64,000 nucleotides of DNA, from assembly GCA_022824315.1 (NCBI GenBank), contig JAJEAC010000188.1:122664-186663 (forward strand), read 5' to 3'. The translations under genes and the position numbers were made by a program. Positions 1-8,203 of the stretch are shown here, one piece after another. The first letter of the stretch is position 1; each line of letters begins with the position of its first letter. The notes below the pieces were generated by a model. That model made no database searches, was not told where the DNA came from, and was given only the letters and a program-made list of their open reading frames with translations. The stretch is from Silicimonas sp. GTDB taxonomy: Bacteria > Pseudomonadota > Alphaproteobacteria > Rhodobacterales > Rhodobacteraceae.

Positions 1-1
1 G

Positions 2-1258
2 CTGATTGCTGCAACCGGCTTCCTGCAAAGCTGGAACGTGGCGCTCGGCATCCTGAACATGGGCCTTGTCTCGGCGATCATGGCACTCGGGGTGAACATG
101 CAATGGGGATATGCGGGCCTATTTAACATCGGCGTCATGGGGTTTCTGGCGCTTGGCGGCCTCAGCACCGTCATCATCTCGAAACCGCCTGTCATCGAAG
201 CCTGGGACGCCGGTGGTCCTAGGGTCATCTTCGCGCTCCTTGTTGGAACCGCCGCCATCGTGGCGGCCATCCTGGCCTGGAGGAGAATTCCGGTGGGAAA
301 GGCCCGAGCGCCTGCGCTCGTCGCGATCCTTGTCGTGGGCTTCTTCGTATATCGCTGGCTCTTCGACCCGGCGGTGGCAGCGATCGAAGCGGTGTCGCCA
401 GCAAGGGCAGGAAATCTCGGCGGCCTTGGCCTGCCCATCCTGATTGCATGGCCAGTTGGAGCGCTGCTCGCCGCTGGGGCCGCATGGGTCGTCGGGAAGA
501 CGGCGCTCGGCCTGAGATCGGACTACCTCGCCATTGCCACTCTTGGCATCTCCGAGATCATCATCGCAGTTCTCAAGAACGAGGACTGGCTCTCGCGAGG
601 CGTCAAGAACGTGAGCGGCATCCCGCGACCGGTGCCTTACGAAATTGACCTGCAAAACTCCGAACGATTTGTCGAGCGGGTCTCGGGCTTTGGATTCGAC
701 CCGGTGACGGCATCCACGATAACGGTCAAGCTCGCCTATGCCGGCCTCTTCCTGGCAGTATTGCTTTTGCTGCTTTGGTTGGCGCAAGCCGCGCTCAACT
801 CGCCTTGGGGCCGAATGATGCGGGCCATTCGCGACAACGAGGTCGCAGCCGAGGCGATGGGCAAGGACGTTACGGCAAGGCACCTGCAGGTGTTCATCCT
901 CGGATCGGCGGTCTGCGGGCTGGCAGGAGCCATGATGACAACGCTGGACGGCCAGTTGACGCCTGCAAGCTACCAACCGCTGCGCTTCACGTTCCTGATC
1001 TGGGTCATGGTCATTGTCGGAGGCTCAGGCAACAATTTCGGGGCGGTCCTGGGCGGCATGCTGATCTGGTACCTTTGGGTCATGGTCGAACCCTTGGGCG
1101 TCGCCCTCATCGGGGGCATCACTGCAGGCATGCCTGACGGCTTCTGGCTGAAAGAGCATCTCCTTGAGACTGCCGCACACATGCGGCTGCTGACCATGGG
1201 CCTGATCCTGCTTCTGGTTCTCCGCTTCAGTCCACGCGGACTGATCCCCGAACGATGA
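2..1258 (+). CDS. Branched-chain amino-acid-type ABC transporter permease (LivM family), 5' end outside window
   Basis: Inner-membrane permease of an ABC importer of the hydrophobic amino acid uptake (HAAT) class. The reading frame is open to the first base of the window, so the apparent GTG at position 38 is internal and the true start lies upstream. Many hydrophobic segments are visible, with the LivM-typical stretch NMQWGYAGLFNIGVMGF near the start and the cytoplasmic coupling region around RSDYLAIATLGISEI and AIRDNEVAAEAMGKD. The C-terminal part carries GGSGNNFGAVLGG. The protein is a little longer than a usual LivM because of an inserted hydrophobic region after the first segments. The next gene overlaps its stop by four bases. 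The substrate cannot be read from the sequence; amino acids, amides or other small polar compounds are all possible for this class. Confidence 0.9.
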   Translation: MIAATGFLQSWNVALGILNMGLVSAIMALGVNMQWGYAGLFNIGVMGFLALGGLSTVIISKPPVIEAWDAGGPRVIFALLVGTAAIVAAILAWRRIPVGKARAPALVAILVVGFFVYRWLFDPAVAAIEAVSPARAGNLGGLGLPILIAWPVGALLAAGAAWVVGKTALGLRSDYLAIATLGISEIIIAVLKNEDWLSRGVKNVSGIPRPVPYEIDLQNSERFVERVSGFGFDPVTASTITVKLAYAGLFLAVLLLLLWLAQAALNSPWGRMMRAIRDNEVAAEAMGKDVTARHLQVFILGSAVCGLAGAMMTTLDGQLTPASYQPLRFTFLIWVMVIVGGSGNNFGAVLGGMLIWYLWVMVEPLGVALIGGITAGMPDGFWLKEHLLETAAHMRLLTMGLILLLVLRFSPRGLIPER

Positions 1259-1860
1259 ACCCGCTCGCAGTCATTCCTGCAGCTGGTTCCTCGTCGCGCA
1301 TGCGAGGACGCGACAAGCTGCTGGAAAGAGTTGAAGACATGCCCCTGCTTCGCCGTCAGGCAGGCATCGCCGTTGAAGGTGGATGCGGAGTCGTCGTGGC
1401 GCTTCGGAAGGACGACGTAGCTCGCCGAGAGGCGATAAGCGGACTTGAGGTGACCATTATCGAGGTCGAGGATGCTGCCGAAGGCCTCGGCGACACGCTC
1501 CGCGCCGCAACCCTGCATGTCATGCAAGTTGCCCCGGATCGCGCCATGTTGATCCTGCTGCCGGACGTTCCTGGCATCACCGCATCCGACATCAGGAGCG
1601 CAATTGAACGCTTCGAGGCTGTCGGCGGCAACACGCCGACTCGCGCCACGGACGCGGAAGGCAGGCCGGGCACACCACTGATCGTGCCACCACGGCTTCT
1701 GCCTCAGTTCGCCAAGCTGACCGGCGACGAAGGCGGTCGCGTCGTCCTGAAGGACGAGACGATCAATTTTGTGCAACTGCAGGGCGACCGCGCTACGCGG
1801 GACCTGGACACGCCAGAAGATTGGAAGGCCTGGCGCAAGAAATTCGGCGCGCCGACCTGA
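1255..1860 (+). CDS. MobA/MocA-like nucleotidyltransferase family protein
   Basis: A 201-residue protein beginning with the nucleotide-binding signature PAAGSSSRMRGRDKLL, a variant of the LAAGxSxRMGxxK loop of molybdenum cofactor cytidylyl/guanylyltransferases and related NTP transferases. A DVPG segment (residues about 103-106) matches the metal-binding Asp region of the family, and GRPGTPLIVP matches the downstream substrate loop. The ATGA overlap with the permease gene implies translational coupling. Family members of the MocA type mature the molybdenum cofactor of xanthine/CO-dehydrogenase-like enzymes and are often encoded beside them, so a Mo-hydroxylase may lie upstream of the window. 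That link is inference, and sugar-nucleotide transfer cannot be excluded. Confidence 0.75.
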   Translation: MNPLAVIPAAGSSSRMRGRDKLLERVEDMPLLRRQAGIAVEGGCGVVVALRKDDVARREAISGLEVTIIEVEDAAEGLGDTLRAATLHVMQVAPDRAMLILLPDVPGITASDIRSAIERFEAVGGNTPTRATDAEGRPGTPLIVPPRLLPQFAKLTGDEGGRVVLKDETINFVQLQGDRATRDLDTPEDWKAWRKKFGAPT

Positions 1861-2162
1861 CGCGGCGGGGTGCAGAAATCCTGGCATCAGGCAAGGGGAT
1901 CACGGCTTGCCAATGCCGCACGTTCCCGCCGCAAACCCGTAGCCCTGCAAGTCCGTTCACAAGGTCCGCGACATGGAACTTTGTGGCTTCAACGCTCGAA
2001 CCCTGCCATCCGGTCGCAGGCAGCATCGCCGGCACAATTTCACTTCGGGTAGCGATTGAAGACGGAATTAGAAATGTCCGCTCGGCGAATTCTCCGGCCA
2101 AGGCAATCAGGACATCGCTCTTGCGGGATCCTCCTGGCGTGGCGCGGCTTCGGGTTCCGTTA

Positions 2163-2176
2163 TGAAAGCGCTATCA
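2163..2176. promoter_or_regulatory. LacI-family operator O1
   Basis: TGAAAGCGCTATCA is a near-perfect inverted repeat around the central CG, the classic form of LacI/GalR-family operators. An almost identical site lies 111 bases downstream. The only LacI-family gene in the window is the last gene of the operon that follows, so it is the likely binding partner. Confidence 0.75.
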
Positions 2177-2264
2177 CCATATTGATGGTTTCAGAGCTTG
2201 ATCAACAGCAAATGTGCGTGGGTTTTGAAGCTCATTGAAAGCATCAGAGCAACGGCAAATGGAG

Positions 2265-2293
2265 TTGACTTTATGAAAGCGCTGTCATTTCAT
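2265..2293 (+). promoter_or_regulatory. Promoter with LacI-family operator O2 between -35 and -10
   Basis: TTGACT (2265-2270) and TTTCAT (2288-2293) are separated by exactly 17 bases, and the spacer is filled by the operator TGAAAGCGCTGTCA (2274-2287). A repressor bound here would block RNA polymerase directly. This predicts that the downstream LacI protein represses its own ABC importer operon until a ligand is present. The -10 box is weak, so basal expression may be low. Confidence 0.7.
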
Positions 2294-2767
2294 CTGGTCA
2301 GGACAGATGGGAAAATTCTGTTCAGCGACCTCTCCCTGAAAAGAGCAGCCTGAGGGGTGACTGTCCCTAAGGCCCATGCTGACTAGCACAAGAAAGGAGA
2401 CCATCATCCAATCCACCTTGAGCCATGCGTCAATGACCCACCTTAGGTTGCTTTCTCGGTTCCAAGCTCTGGAAGATCTGTCAGCAGACACGCCGGGTCA
2501 GGCACGAAGCTGGGCGAATCGAAATGCGGATGGTCAAGTTGTGCGAGGGGAGCCCGCCTTCGGGCGGCGTTGCCGGGGACGTCATTGCAACCCCGCAAGC
2601 GGCGTGAGCCGCATGGCAGAGAAAGCTGAATCACGGTTTTTCCGTCCAGGCGAGGCAACTCGTCTTCGGGGCGGGTGGCGGTTTGCCCGACCCATTTCAA
2701 CACAAACAGAAAAGGGGCGCGCTTTCCTCCCGGGCCTGCCAGCCGGGGAATCAAGCGCGAAAATCAG

Positions 2768-4372
2768 ATGAATTATCTTCGCTCGCGCGGACTCGGGATG
2801 CTTTGGGCGACCGGCTCCGCTCTCGCATTTGCAACCGTGGCCGCATACGCCGCGCCTACTCACGGCACCCTTGTCGTCGCGGTCAACCAGGAACCACAGG
2901 ACCTTGCTGCACAAGGCACCTACAAGGAAATCAACGCAACTGGGCTGCGCAATGTCGTGGAAACGCTGATCGCGGTTGACCCGGTTACCGGCGAGATGCG
3001 AGGCGTACTCGCCACCGATTGGGAGCGCGTCGATGGCAGCACATTGCGCCTCACCATCCGGCAGGGCGTCAAGTTCCACGACGGAACCGACATGACAGCC
3101 GAAGCGGTGGCCAAGTCGATCAACTGGGTCTGGAGCCCCGAAAAGGCGTTCACCATCCAGGAATATGCCGGCCCCGGCGAAATCACCGCCACCGCCATCG
3201 ACGAAAATTCCGTCGAAGTGGTGTCGAGCAAGGCCGATCCGCTGCTGGAGTTCCGCATGACGCTGGGCGGCATCTCTTCGGCAGCGCAACTCAACAACAG
3301 CCCGGAAGAGCATTTCGACACGCCCGTCGGCACCGGGCCCTATGTCTTCGGCGAGTGGGCCAAGGGCCAGTACTGGACGGCGACCTACAACCCCGACTGG
3401 TGGGGGCTGAGCGCTGACGATGCCTATGGAACAACCAAACCGGCCTACTCGGACCTGAAGTTCGTGTTTCGCGCAGAAGACGCCACCCGCGTCGCAATGG
3501 TTCAGTCGGGAGAGGCCCAGCTGGGCATGTTCCCCTCGGCCGACGAATGCGCACGCGCGGCGGATGCGGCCGACTACGACTGCGTGACAGGCCCGTCGAC
3601 GACCTATCTCTACGGCCGTCTCGATCATTCGCTGCATGCCCACCCCGTACTTGCCGATCCGCGGGTGCGCGAGGCGGTCTTCCTGTCCGTCGACATCACC
3701 GGAATTGCCGACTTGCAGGGCATGGCTTCTGTGCCGCAAGGACAACTTGGCCCGAAGGGCACCATTGGTTTCAACGATGCTGTGCAGCCCTACTCGTACG
3801 ACCCGGAGCGCGCCATGGCGCTTCTTGCTGAGGCCAAGGCAGACGGCGTCGATGTCGATGCGCTGAATGTCGAGGTTGTAGGCCGGGACACCACCCCGCG
3901 GATCAAGCCGATCGTCGAGGCCATCGGCGCGATGCTTAACATCTCTGGCATCGAAACCACGATCAAGGTGCAGACTCCTCAGGAGTTCAACCCGCGTGTC
4001 CGCATCGCCGGCTATGCCGACGAGCCGAACCGGCAGATGATGCAGGTTCACGTCAAGGGCAACCCCTCGGGCGACTATGGACTGCTCTTGCACTCGAACT
4101 ATGCGTGCCCGGACATCAACGACCCCAAGGGGCCGTCGCGGTCGTCGGTCTATTGTGATGCCGATTTCGACGCCAGGCTTTTTGAGGCACTGGCTAGTTT
4201 TGGCGACGATCGGAACGAACGGATGAAGGAACTGGTCCAATACGTCCACGACCGGCACCTGATCGTGCCGCTGGCGCTCCTCGACCGCGGCTACCTGGTG
4301 AAGGCCGGGACCGAGTTCACATTCGGCACCGACCACAGAATTCAGGCGGTCTATCTGAAGCCGGCTGAGTAA
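2768..4372 (+). CDS. Peptide/nickel-type ABC transporter periplasmic substrate-binding protein (SBP family 5)
   Basis: A 534-residue secreted binding protein. The start is placed at the ATG at 2768 because it opens a typical signal peptide (basic MNYLRSRG, hydrophobic core, cleavage near AYA-AP); the frame extends upstream but without a signal sequence. The mature part has the SBP_bac_5 hallmarks: VNQEPQDL at the N-terminus, the ITLRQGVKFHDG-like segment (LTIRQGVKFHDGTDMTAEAV), GTGPYVF, and DPRVREAVFLSVD. It delivers its ligand to the two permeases encoded next. Family members bind oligopeptides, nickel chelates, opines or glycosides; control by a LacI-type repressor slightly favours a sugar-containing or similar compound, which is inference only. 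Confidence 0.92.
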   Translation: MNYLRSRGLGMLWATGSALAFATVAAYAAPTHGTLVVAVNQEPQDLAAQGTYKEINATGLRNVVETLIAVDPVTGEMRGVLATDWERVDGSTLRLTIRQGVKFHDGTDMTAEAVAKSINWVWSPEKAFTIQEYAGPGEITATAIDENSVEVVSSKADPLLEFRMTLGGISSAAQLNNSPEEHFDTPVGTGPYVFGEWAKGQYWTATYNPDWWGLSADDAYGTTKPAYSDLKFVFRAEDATRVAMVQSGEAQLGMFPSADECARAADAADYDCVTGPSTTYLYGRLDHSLHAHPVLADPRVREAVFLSVDITGIADLQGMASVPQGQLGPKGTIGFNDAVQPYSYDPERAMALLAEAKADGVDVDALNVEVVGRDTTPRIKPIVEAIGAMLNISGIETTIKVQTPQEFNPRVRIAGYADEPNRQMMQVHVKGNPSGDYGLLLHSNYACPDINDPKGPSRSSVYCDADFDARLFEALASFGDDRNERMKELVQYVHDRHLIVPLALLDRGYLVKAGTEFTFGTDHRIQAVYLKPAE

Positions 4373-4388
4373 CCTGCCAAGTGAAGAA

Positions 4389-4413
4389 CCGGCGCGCTCC
4401 ACGGGCGCGCCGG
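4389..4413 (+). terminator. Intergenic hairpin between binding-protein and permease genes
   Basis: A perfect 9-bp stem CCGGCGCGC / GCGCGCCGG with a 7-base loop lies 17 bases after the binding-protein stop codon, with no strong U-tract. Such hairpins commonly act as partial terminators or 3' stabilisers so that the binding protein is made in excess of the membrane components. Confidence 0.65.
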
Positions 4414-4450
4414 CTTGTCTGACTTGTCCCCCTGACGGATAAACGGAAGT

Positions 4451-5413
4451 ATGCCCTACCTATTGAAGCGGGTGATCAACTCCGTACTCCTGCTGCTGAT
4501 CACGGTCTCCTTTGTCTTCTTTGCCTGCCGCATGATCGGCGACCCGGCGCTGAACATGCTCGGCCCCGGCGCCAACGACATAGCGCTGGAAAACCTACGC
4601 CGCGCGGCCGGCCTGAACGACCCGCTCTGGCTCCAGTGGGTGCGCTACATGGGTGGGCTCCTGCAGGGCGATTTCGGCGTAAGCTACCGCTTCGGCTTCT
4701 CGGTGATCCCTGAGGCGGACCTGAAGGATATAGGCGTACCCGTGGTGGATCTGGTGGCAGAGCGCCTGCCCGCCACCTTCCTTCTGGCTGGCGTCGCCAT
4801 GGCCATCGCCGTTCCGCTTGGACTCGGCATGGGCGTGATCGCGGCCGCCTACCCGCGGCATCTTGCCGACCGCCTCGTCACCGTACTGTCCCTGGCCGGC
4901 GTCTCCATCGTGCAGTTCTGGCTTGGGCTAATGCTGATCGTGCTATTCGCGGTCCAGCTCGGCTGGCTTCCGACGGGGGGGTACGGCGAGCCGGCACATG
5001 TAATACTCCCGGCGTTGACGCTCGCCGCCCGACCCATCGGGCGCATCGCGCAAGTTGTGCGCAGCGCCATGCTGGACGAATTGGCGAAACCCTACGTTGT
5101 CACCGCCCGCGCCAAGGGTGTGGCCGAGTGGCGGGTGATCTTGCTGCACGCCCTGCGCAACGCAGCGATTCCCATCATTACCATGATCGGAGACGAACTG
5201 TCCGCGTTACTCACCGGCGCGATCCTGGTGGAGAAGATCTTTGCCTGGCCGGGCATCGGACTCTTGATCATCGACAGCCTAAGCCGCAGCGACCTGCCGA
5301 TCATTCAAGTCTCGATTGCCGTGGTGGCCACCTTGGTGATCATCGTCAATTTGTTGGTCGATTTCGCCTATCGCATCATCGACCCGCAGATCCAGCTTGG
5401 GCAGAAGGCGTGA
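4451..5413 (+). CDS. Peptide-type ABC transporter permease, DppB-like
   Basis: A 320-residue inner-membrane permease. It starts with the DppB/OppB-typical MPYLLKRV followed by a long hydrophobic helix, and has further transmembrane stretches. The EAA cytoplasmic loop is seen as PYVVTARAKGVAEWRVILLHALRNA, interrupted as usual for the ATPase coupling helix. The region between helices one and two (GDPALNMLGPGA, LNDPLWLQWVRYMGGLLQGDFG) is typical of the family. It pairs with the DppC-like permease that begins four bases after its stop. Length and layout match the family well. Confidence 0.93.
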   Translation: MPYLLKRVINSVLLLLITVSFVFFACRMIGDPALNMLGPGANDIALENLRRAAGLNDPLWLQWVRYMGGLLQGDFGVSYRFGFSVIPEADLKDIGVPVVDLVAERLPATFLLAGVAMAIAVPLGLGMGVIAAAYPRHLADRLVTVLSLAGVSIVQFWLGLMLIVLFAVQLGWLPTGGYGEPAHVILPALTLAARPIGRIAQVVRSAMLDELAKPYVVTARAKGVAEWRVILLHALRNAAIPIITMIGDELSALLTGAILVEKIFAWPGIGLLIIDSLSRSDLPIIQVSIAVVATLVIIVNLLVDFAYRIIDPQIQLGQKA

Positions 5414-5417
5414 CCTG

Positions 5418-6362
5418 ATGGCCGATGTGAGCAATCCAGCCATTGAGGACGCCATCGATCCCAGGGACGAGCGCGAGAACCTCCACGACTACCTGTACGC
5501 GCTCTGGCGCGACAAGATCACGGCTTCGGCGGTGCTGTTCCTGCTGGCCCTCCTGGCATTCACAGTAGGTGCCGAATTTCTCGCCCCGCACAAGCCCACC
5601 GGGCTCAACCTCGCAGACCGTATGCTGCCGCCATTCTCGACCGGAAAAAAAGGGCTATTCTACCTCCTCGGAACCGACGAGCTCGGACGGGACCTGTTCA
5701 CGCGACTGATCTATGGCGCGCGAGTCTCCGTCTCGGTGGGTCTCTTGGGCGCGACGCTCTCTTGTGTCTTCGGCGTCATCGCCGGATTGACGGCTGGCTA
5801 CTACGGCGGGCTCTACGAGGATCTGGTAATGCGCTTTGTCGACGGCATGCTGTCGCTGCCCTCGCTTCTTGTGGCGCTCTTCGTGCTGTTCATTCTTGGC
5901 GGCGGGTTTGCCAACCTGATCCTGGTCTTCGCCGTGCTTCACTGGATGGTCTTCGCACGCATGTCGCGCGGGCTGGCACTGGCGGCGCGGTCGAAGACCT
6001 ATGTGGTGGCCGCCAAGGCCATGGGCGCCTCGGGTCGGCGGATAGTGTTCCGCCACATCCTGCCCAACGTGGTCGCTCCGATCTTGGTCCTCTACACGCT
6101 CGAAATCGCGATCCTGATCCTAAGCGAGGCCTCGCTTAGCTTCCTCGGTTTCGGCGTTCAGCCGCCTGACCCGTCCTGGGGTCTGATGATCGCTGACGGA
6201 CGCGAGCATATCCGATCCGCCTGGTGGCTTGTGGCTTTTCCGGGGTTGGCAATCTTCCTCACCGCGCTCTGTCTCAACCTCGTCGCAAGCTGGGTGCGCG
6301 CAGTCACGGATCCGGCGCAGCGCTGGCGCTGGTTCGCAATTGGAAGCGGGGGCAGAGAATGA
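5418..6362 (+). CDS. Peptide-type ABC transporter permease, DppC-like
   Basis: A 314-residue permease. The ATG at 5418 is chosen over the earlier TTG because that one overlaps the upstream gene and lacks a ribosome site. The sequence has the OppC N-terminal cytoplasmic tail and first helix, then the hallmark LGTDELGRDLFTRLIYGARV, the AGYYGG loop, and the EAA loop TYVVAAKAMGASGRRIVFRHILPN. SEASLSFLGFGVQPPDPSWG near the C-terminus is diagnostic. It forms the translocation pore with the preceding DppB-like protein; its stop overlaps the ATPase start by four bases. Confidence 0.94.
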   Translation: MADVSNPAIEDAIDPRDERENLHDYLYALWRDKITASAVLFLLALLAFTVGAEFLAPHKPTGLNLADRMLPPFSTGKKGLFYLLGTDELGRDLFTRLIYGARVSVSVGLLGATLSCVFGVIAGLTAGYYGGLYEDLVMRFVDGMLSLPSLLVALFVLFILGGGFANLILVFAVLHWMVFARMSRGLALAARSKTYVVAAKAMGASGRRIVFRHILPNVVAPILVLYTLEIAILILSEASLSFLGFGVQPPDPSWGLMIADGREHIRSAWWLVAFPGLAIFLTALCLNLVASWVRAVTDPAQRWRWFAIGSGGRE

Positions 6363-8203
6363 ACAAGCCGCTCGTCAATGTCGAAGGCCTTCGCGTCGAG
6401 TTCCCGTCCAAACGCGGAGCGATTGCAGGAGTCCAGGACGTCTCGTTCACCATCGAGCCGGGCGAGATCGTCTGCATCGTAGGCGAGTCCGGTTCCGGCA
6501 AGTCTGTCTCTGCCTACACACTGATGCAGCTCACCAAGTTCTCCGGCGGCTGGGTGGCGGACGGACGGCTGACACTGGAAGGCGGCAGCGGAAATGAGAT
6601 CGACCTGCGCACGGCAGACGAGGCGCGGATGCGCACGATCCGCGGCAACGAGATCGGCATGATCTTTCAGGAACCCATGACGGCGCTGAACCCCTCGTAC
6701 ACGATCGGCTGGCAACTGGCCGAAAGCCTGCAGCAGCACCGCGACATGAGCCGCGAAGAGGCCGCCGGACGCTCGGTCGAGCTGCTGAAACAGGTGCGCA
6801 TCCCCGAACCCGAACGGCGGCTGAAGCAATACCCGCACGAGCTTAGCGGCGGCATGCGCCAGCGCATCGTGATCGCAATGGCACTGGCGTGCGAGCCGCG
6901 ACTCCTGATTGCCGATGAGCCTACCACTGCGCTCGACGTGACGGTACAGTCGGAGATTCTGGCGCTCATTCGCAAGCTAAGGGACGAAACCGGCGCCGCA
7001 GTTCTCCTGATCACCCACGACATGGCCGTTGTAGCGCAAATGGCTGACCGGGTGGTAGTGATGCAAAATGGTCGCGTGGCCGAGGATGGACCGGTCGAGC
7101 AAGTGCTGACGGATCCGCAGCACCCCTACACACAGGCCCTTCTGGCCGTAGTTCCGAAACTCGGGGACATGGCCGGCAAGACCCTGCCCGAGCCCATGGA
7201 AACCGTCGCCACGACCGATTGCCAGATCGACAAACCGCTGCAGCCGGGCAGCCACGTCCTGCTCGACGTCAGGCATCTGACCAAGCGCTTCCCGATCCGA
7301 GGCGGCTGGCTGGGCCGGACCGTGGCCAACGCGCACGCGGTCGAGGACGTGACTTTTCGCATTCTCGAAAAGGAAACCCTGTCGCTTGTTGGCGAAAGCG
7401 GCAGCGGCAAGTCGGTGACCGGGCTTTGCATCTTGCGGCTGGAACGCCCCGACTGCGGCGAGATCACCTTTGGCGGGCAGGATCTGCTGGCACTTTCCGA
7501 CGAGGACATGCGGCTGGCCCGCCGCGACATGCAGATGATCTTTCAGGACCCCTACGGCTCGCTCAACCCTCACATGTCGCTACTGGAGCAGGTCATCGAG
7601 CCGCTGAAAAACTTCGGACTGGAGGCCGGCAGCGCGCTCGAGGACCGTGCGGCGGAACTCTTCGACCGGGTACGCCTGCCGCGTGCCTTTCTCCGGCGCT
7701 ACCCCAGCGAGCTTTCCGGAGGGCAGCGCCAGCGTGTCGCCATTGCCCGTGCCCTGGCCCCCAAGCCCAAGCTGATAATTGCCGACGAGGCGGTCTCGGC
7801 ACTGGATGTGTCGGTCCAAGCCGAAGTGCTGAACCTGATGATGGAACTACAGGCGGAGATGGGGATCTCCTACCTTTTCATCGGCCACGACATGGCCGTG
7901 GTCGAGCGGGTTTCGCACCGGGTCGCGGTGATGTATCTGGGCCGGATCGTCGAGACCGCTACGCGGGAACAGATTTTCGCCAGCCCACAGCACGACTACA
8001 CCAAATCGCTGCTCGCCGCCGTGCCGACGCTCGACCTTGCCCACCGCGCCGAAAAGTGGGAGCTGGCAACCAAACCACCACCTTCGCCCATTCACCCTGT
8101 TGGATACGTGCCCGAGCCGGTGCATTTCGACAAAGTGACCGAGGACCATTTCGTTTTGCGTTCGGGCGTAGGTCCAGCCGGAGAAAGAAAATACGGACCG
8201 TGA
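6359..8203 (+). CDS. Fused dual ATP-binding protein of the peptide-type ABC transporter (DppD-DppF fusion)
   Basis: A 614-residue cytoplasmic ATPase with two complete nucleotide-binding domains. Domain one has Walker A GESGSGKSVSAY, signature LSGGMRQR and Walker B LLIADEPTTALD. Domain two repeats this with GESGSGKSVTGL, LSGGQRQR and LIIADEAVSALD. Note that the second Walker B has Glu-Ala-Val rather than Glu-Pro-Thr, a common variant in this family. The C-termini of both halves carry the oligopeptide/dipeptide extension (HPYTQALLAVVP; HDYTKSLLAAVP). One fused gene replaces the usual dppD and dppF, as in GsiA-type systems. ATGA overlap with the permease gene and a four-base overlap with the regulator gene indicate a coupled operon. 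Confidence 0.94.
   Translation: MNKPLVNVEGLRVEFPSKRGAIAGVQDVSFTIEPGEIVCIVGESGSGKSVSAYTLMQLTKFSGGWVADGRLTLEGGSGNEIDLRTADEARMRTIRGNEIGMIFQEPMTALNPSYTIGWQLAESLQQHRDMSREEAAGRSVELLKQVRIPEPERRLKQYPHELSGGMRQRIVIAMALACEPRLLIADEPTTALDVTVQSEILALIRKLRDETGAAVLLITHDMAVVAQMADRVVVMQNGRVAEDGPVEQVLTDPQHPYTQALLAVVPKLGDMAGKTLPEPMETVATTDCQIDKPLQPGSHVLLDVRHLTKRFPIRGGWLGRTVANAHAVEDVTFRILEKETLSLVGESGSGKSVTGLCILRLERPDCGEITFGGQDLLALSDEDMRLARRDMQMIFQDPYGSLNPHMSLLEQVIEPLKNFGLEAGSALEDRAAELFDRVRLPRAFLRRYPSELSGGQRQRVAIARALAPKPKLIIADEAVSALDVSVQAEVLNLMMELQAEMGISYLFIGHDMAVVERVSHRVAVMYLGRIVETATREQIFASPQHDYTKSLLAAVPTLDLAHRAEKWELATKPPPSPIHPVGYVPEPVHFDKVTEDHFVLRSGVGPAGERKYGP

Larger units (their letters stand above)
1861..2767. 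other. Long intergenic region, no convincing gene; regulatory leader of the ABC operon
   Basis: About 900 bases without a protein that resembles any family I know. The open frames here are short and lack plausible ribosome sites. The stretch holds two LacI-type operators and a promoter (separate entries), a partial operator-like sequence TGAAAGCATCA at 2235, and a small CCGCC-TTCG-GGCGG hairpin at 2554-2567. If the promoter at 2265-2293 is the operon start, the mRNA leader is roughly 470 nt, long enough to hold undetected regulation or a decayed gene. Confidence 0.5.

Noticed and set aside
119..976. Minus-strand open frame opposite the livM-like gene
   Set aside because: Shadow frame with Arg/Asp/His-rich, low-complexity translation; the plus-strand permease explains the region.
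2554..2567. CCGCC-TTCG-GGCGG hairpin as a terminator
   Set aside because: Only a five-base-pair stem, no U-tract, and no gene ends nearby; kept only as a note in the intergenic entry.
2582..4402. Long minus-strand open frame of about 600 codons opposite the binding-protein gene
   Set aside because: It is an antisense shadow of a strongly supported gene; its translation is rich in Arg, Asp, His and Val with no family motif.
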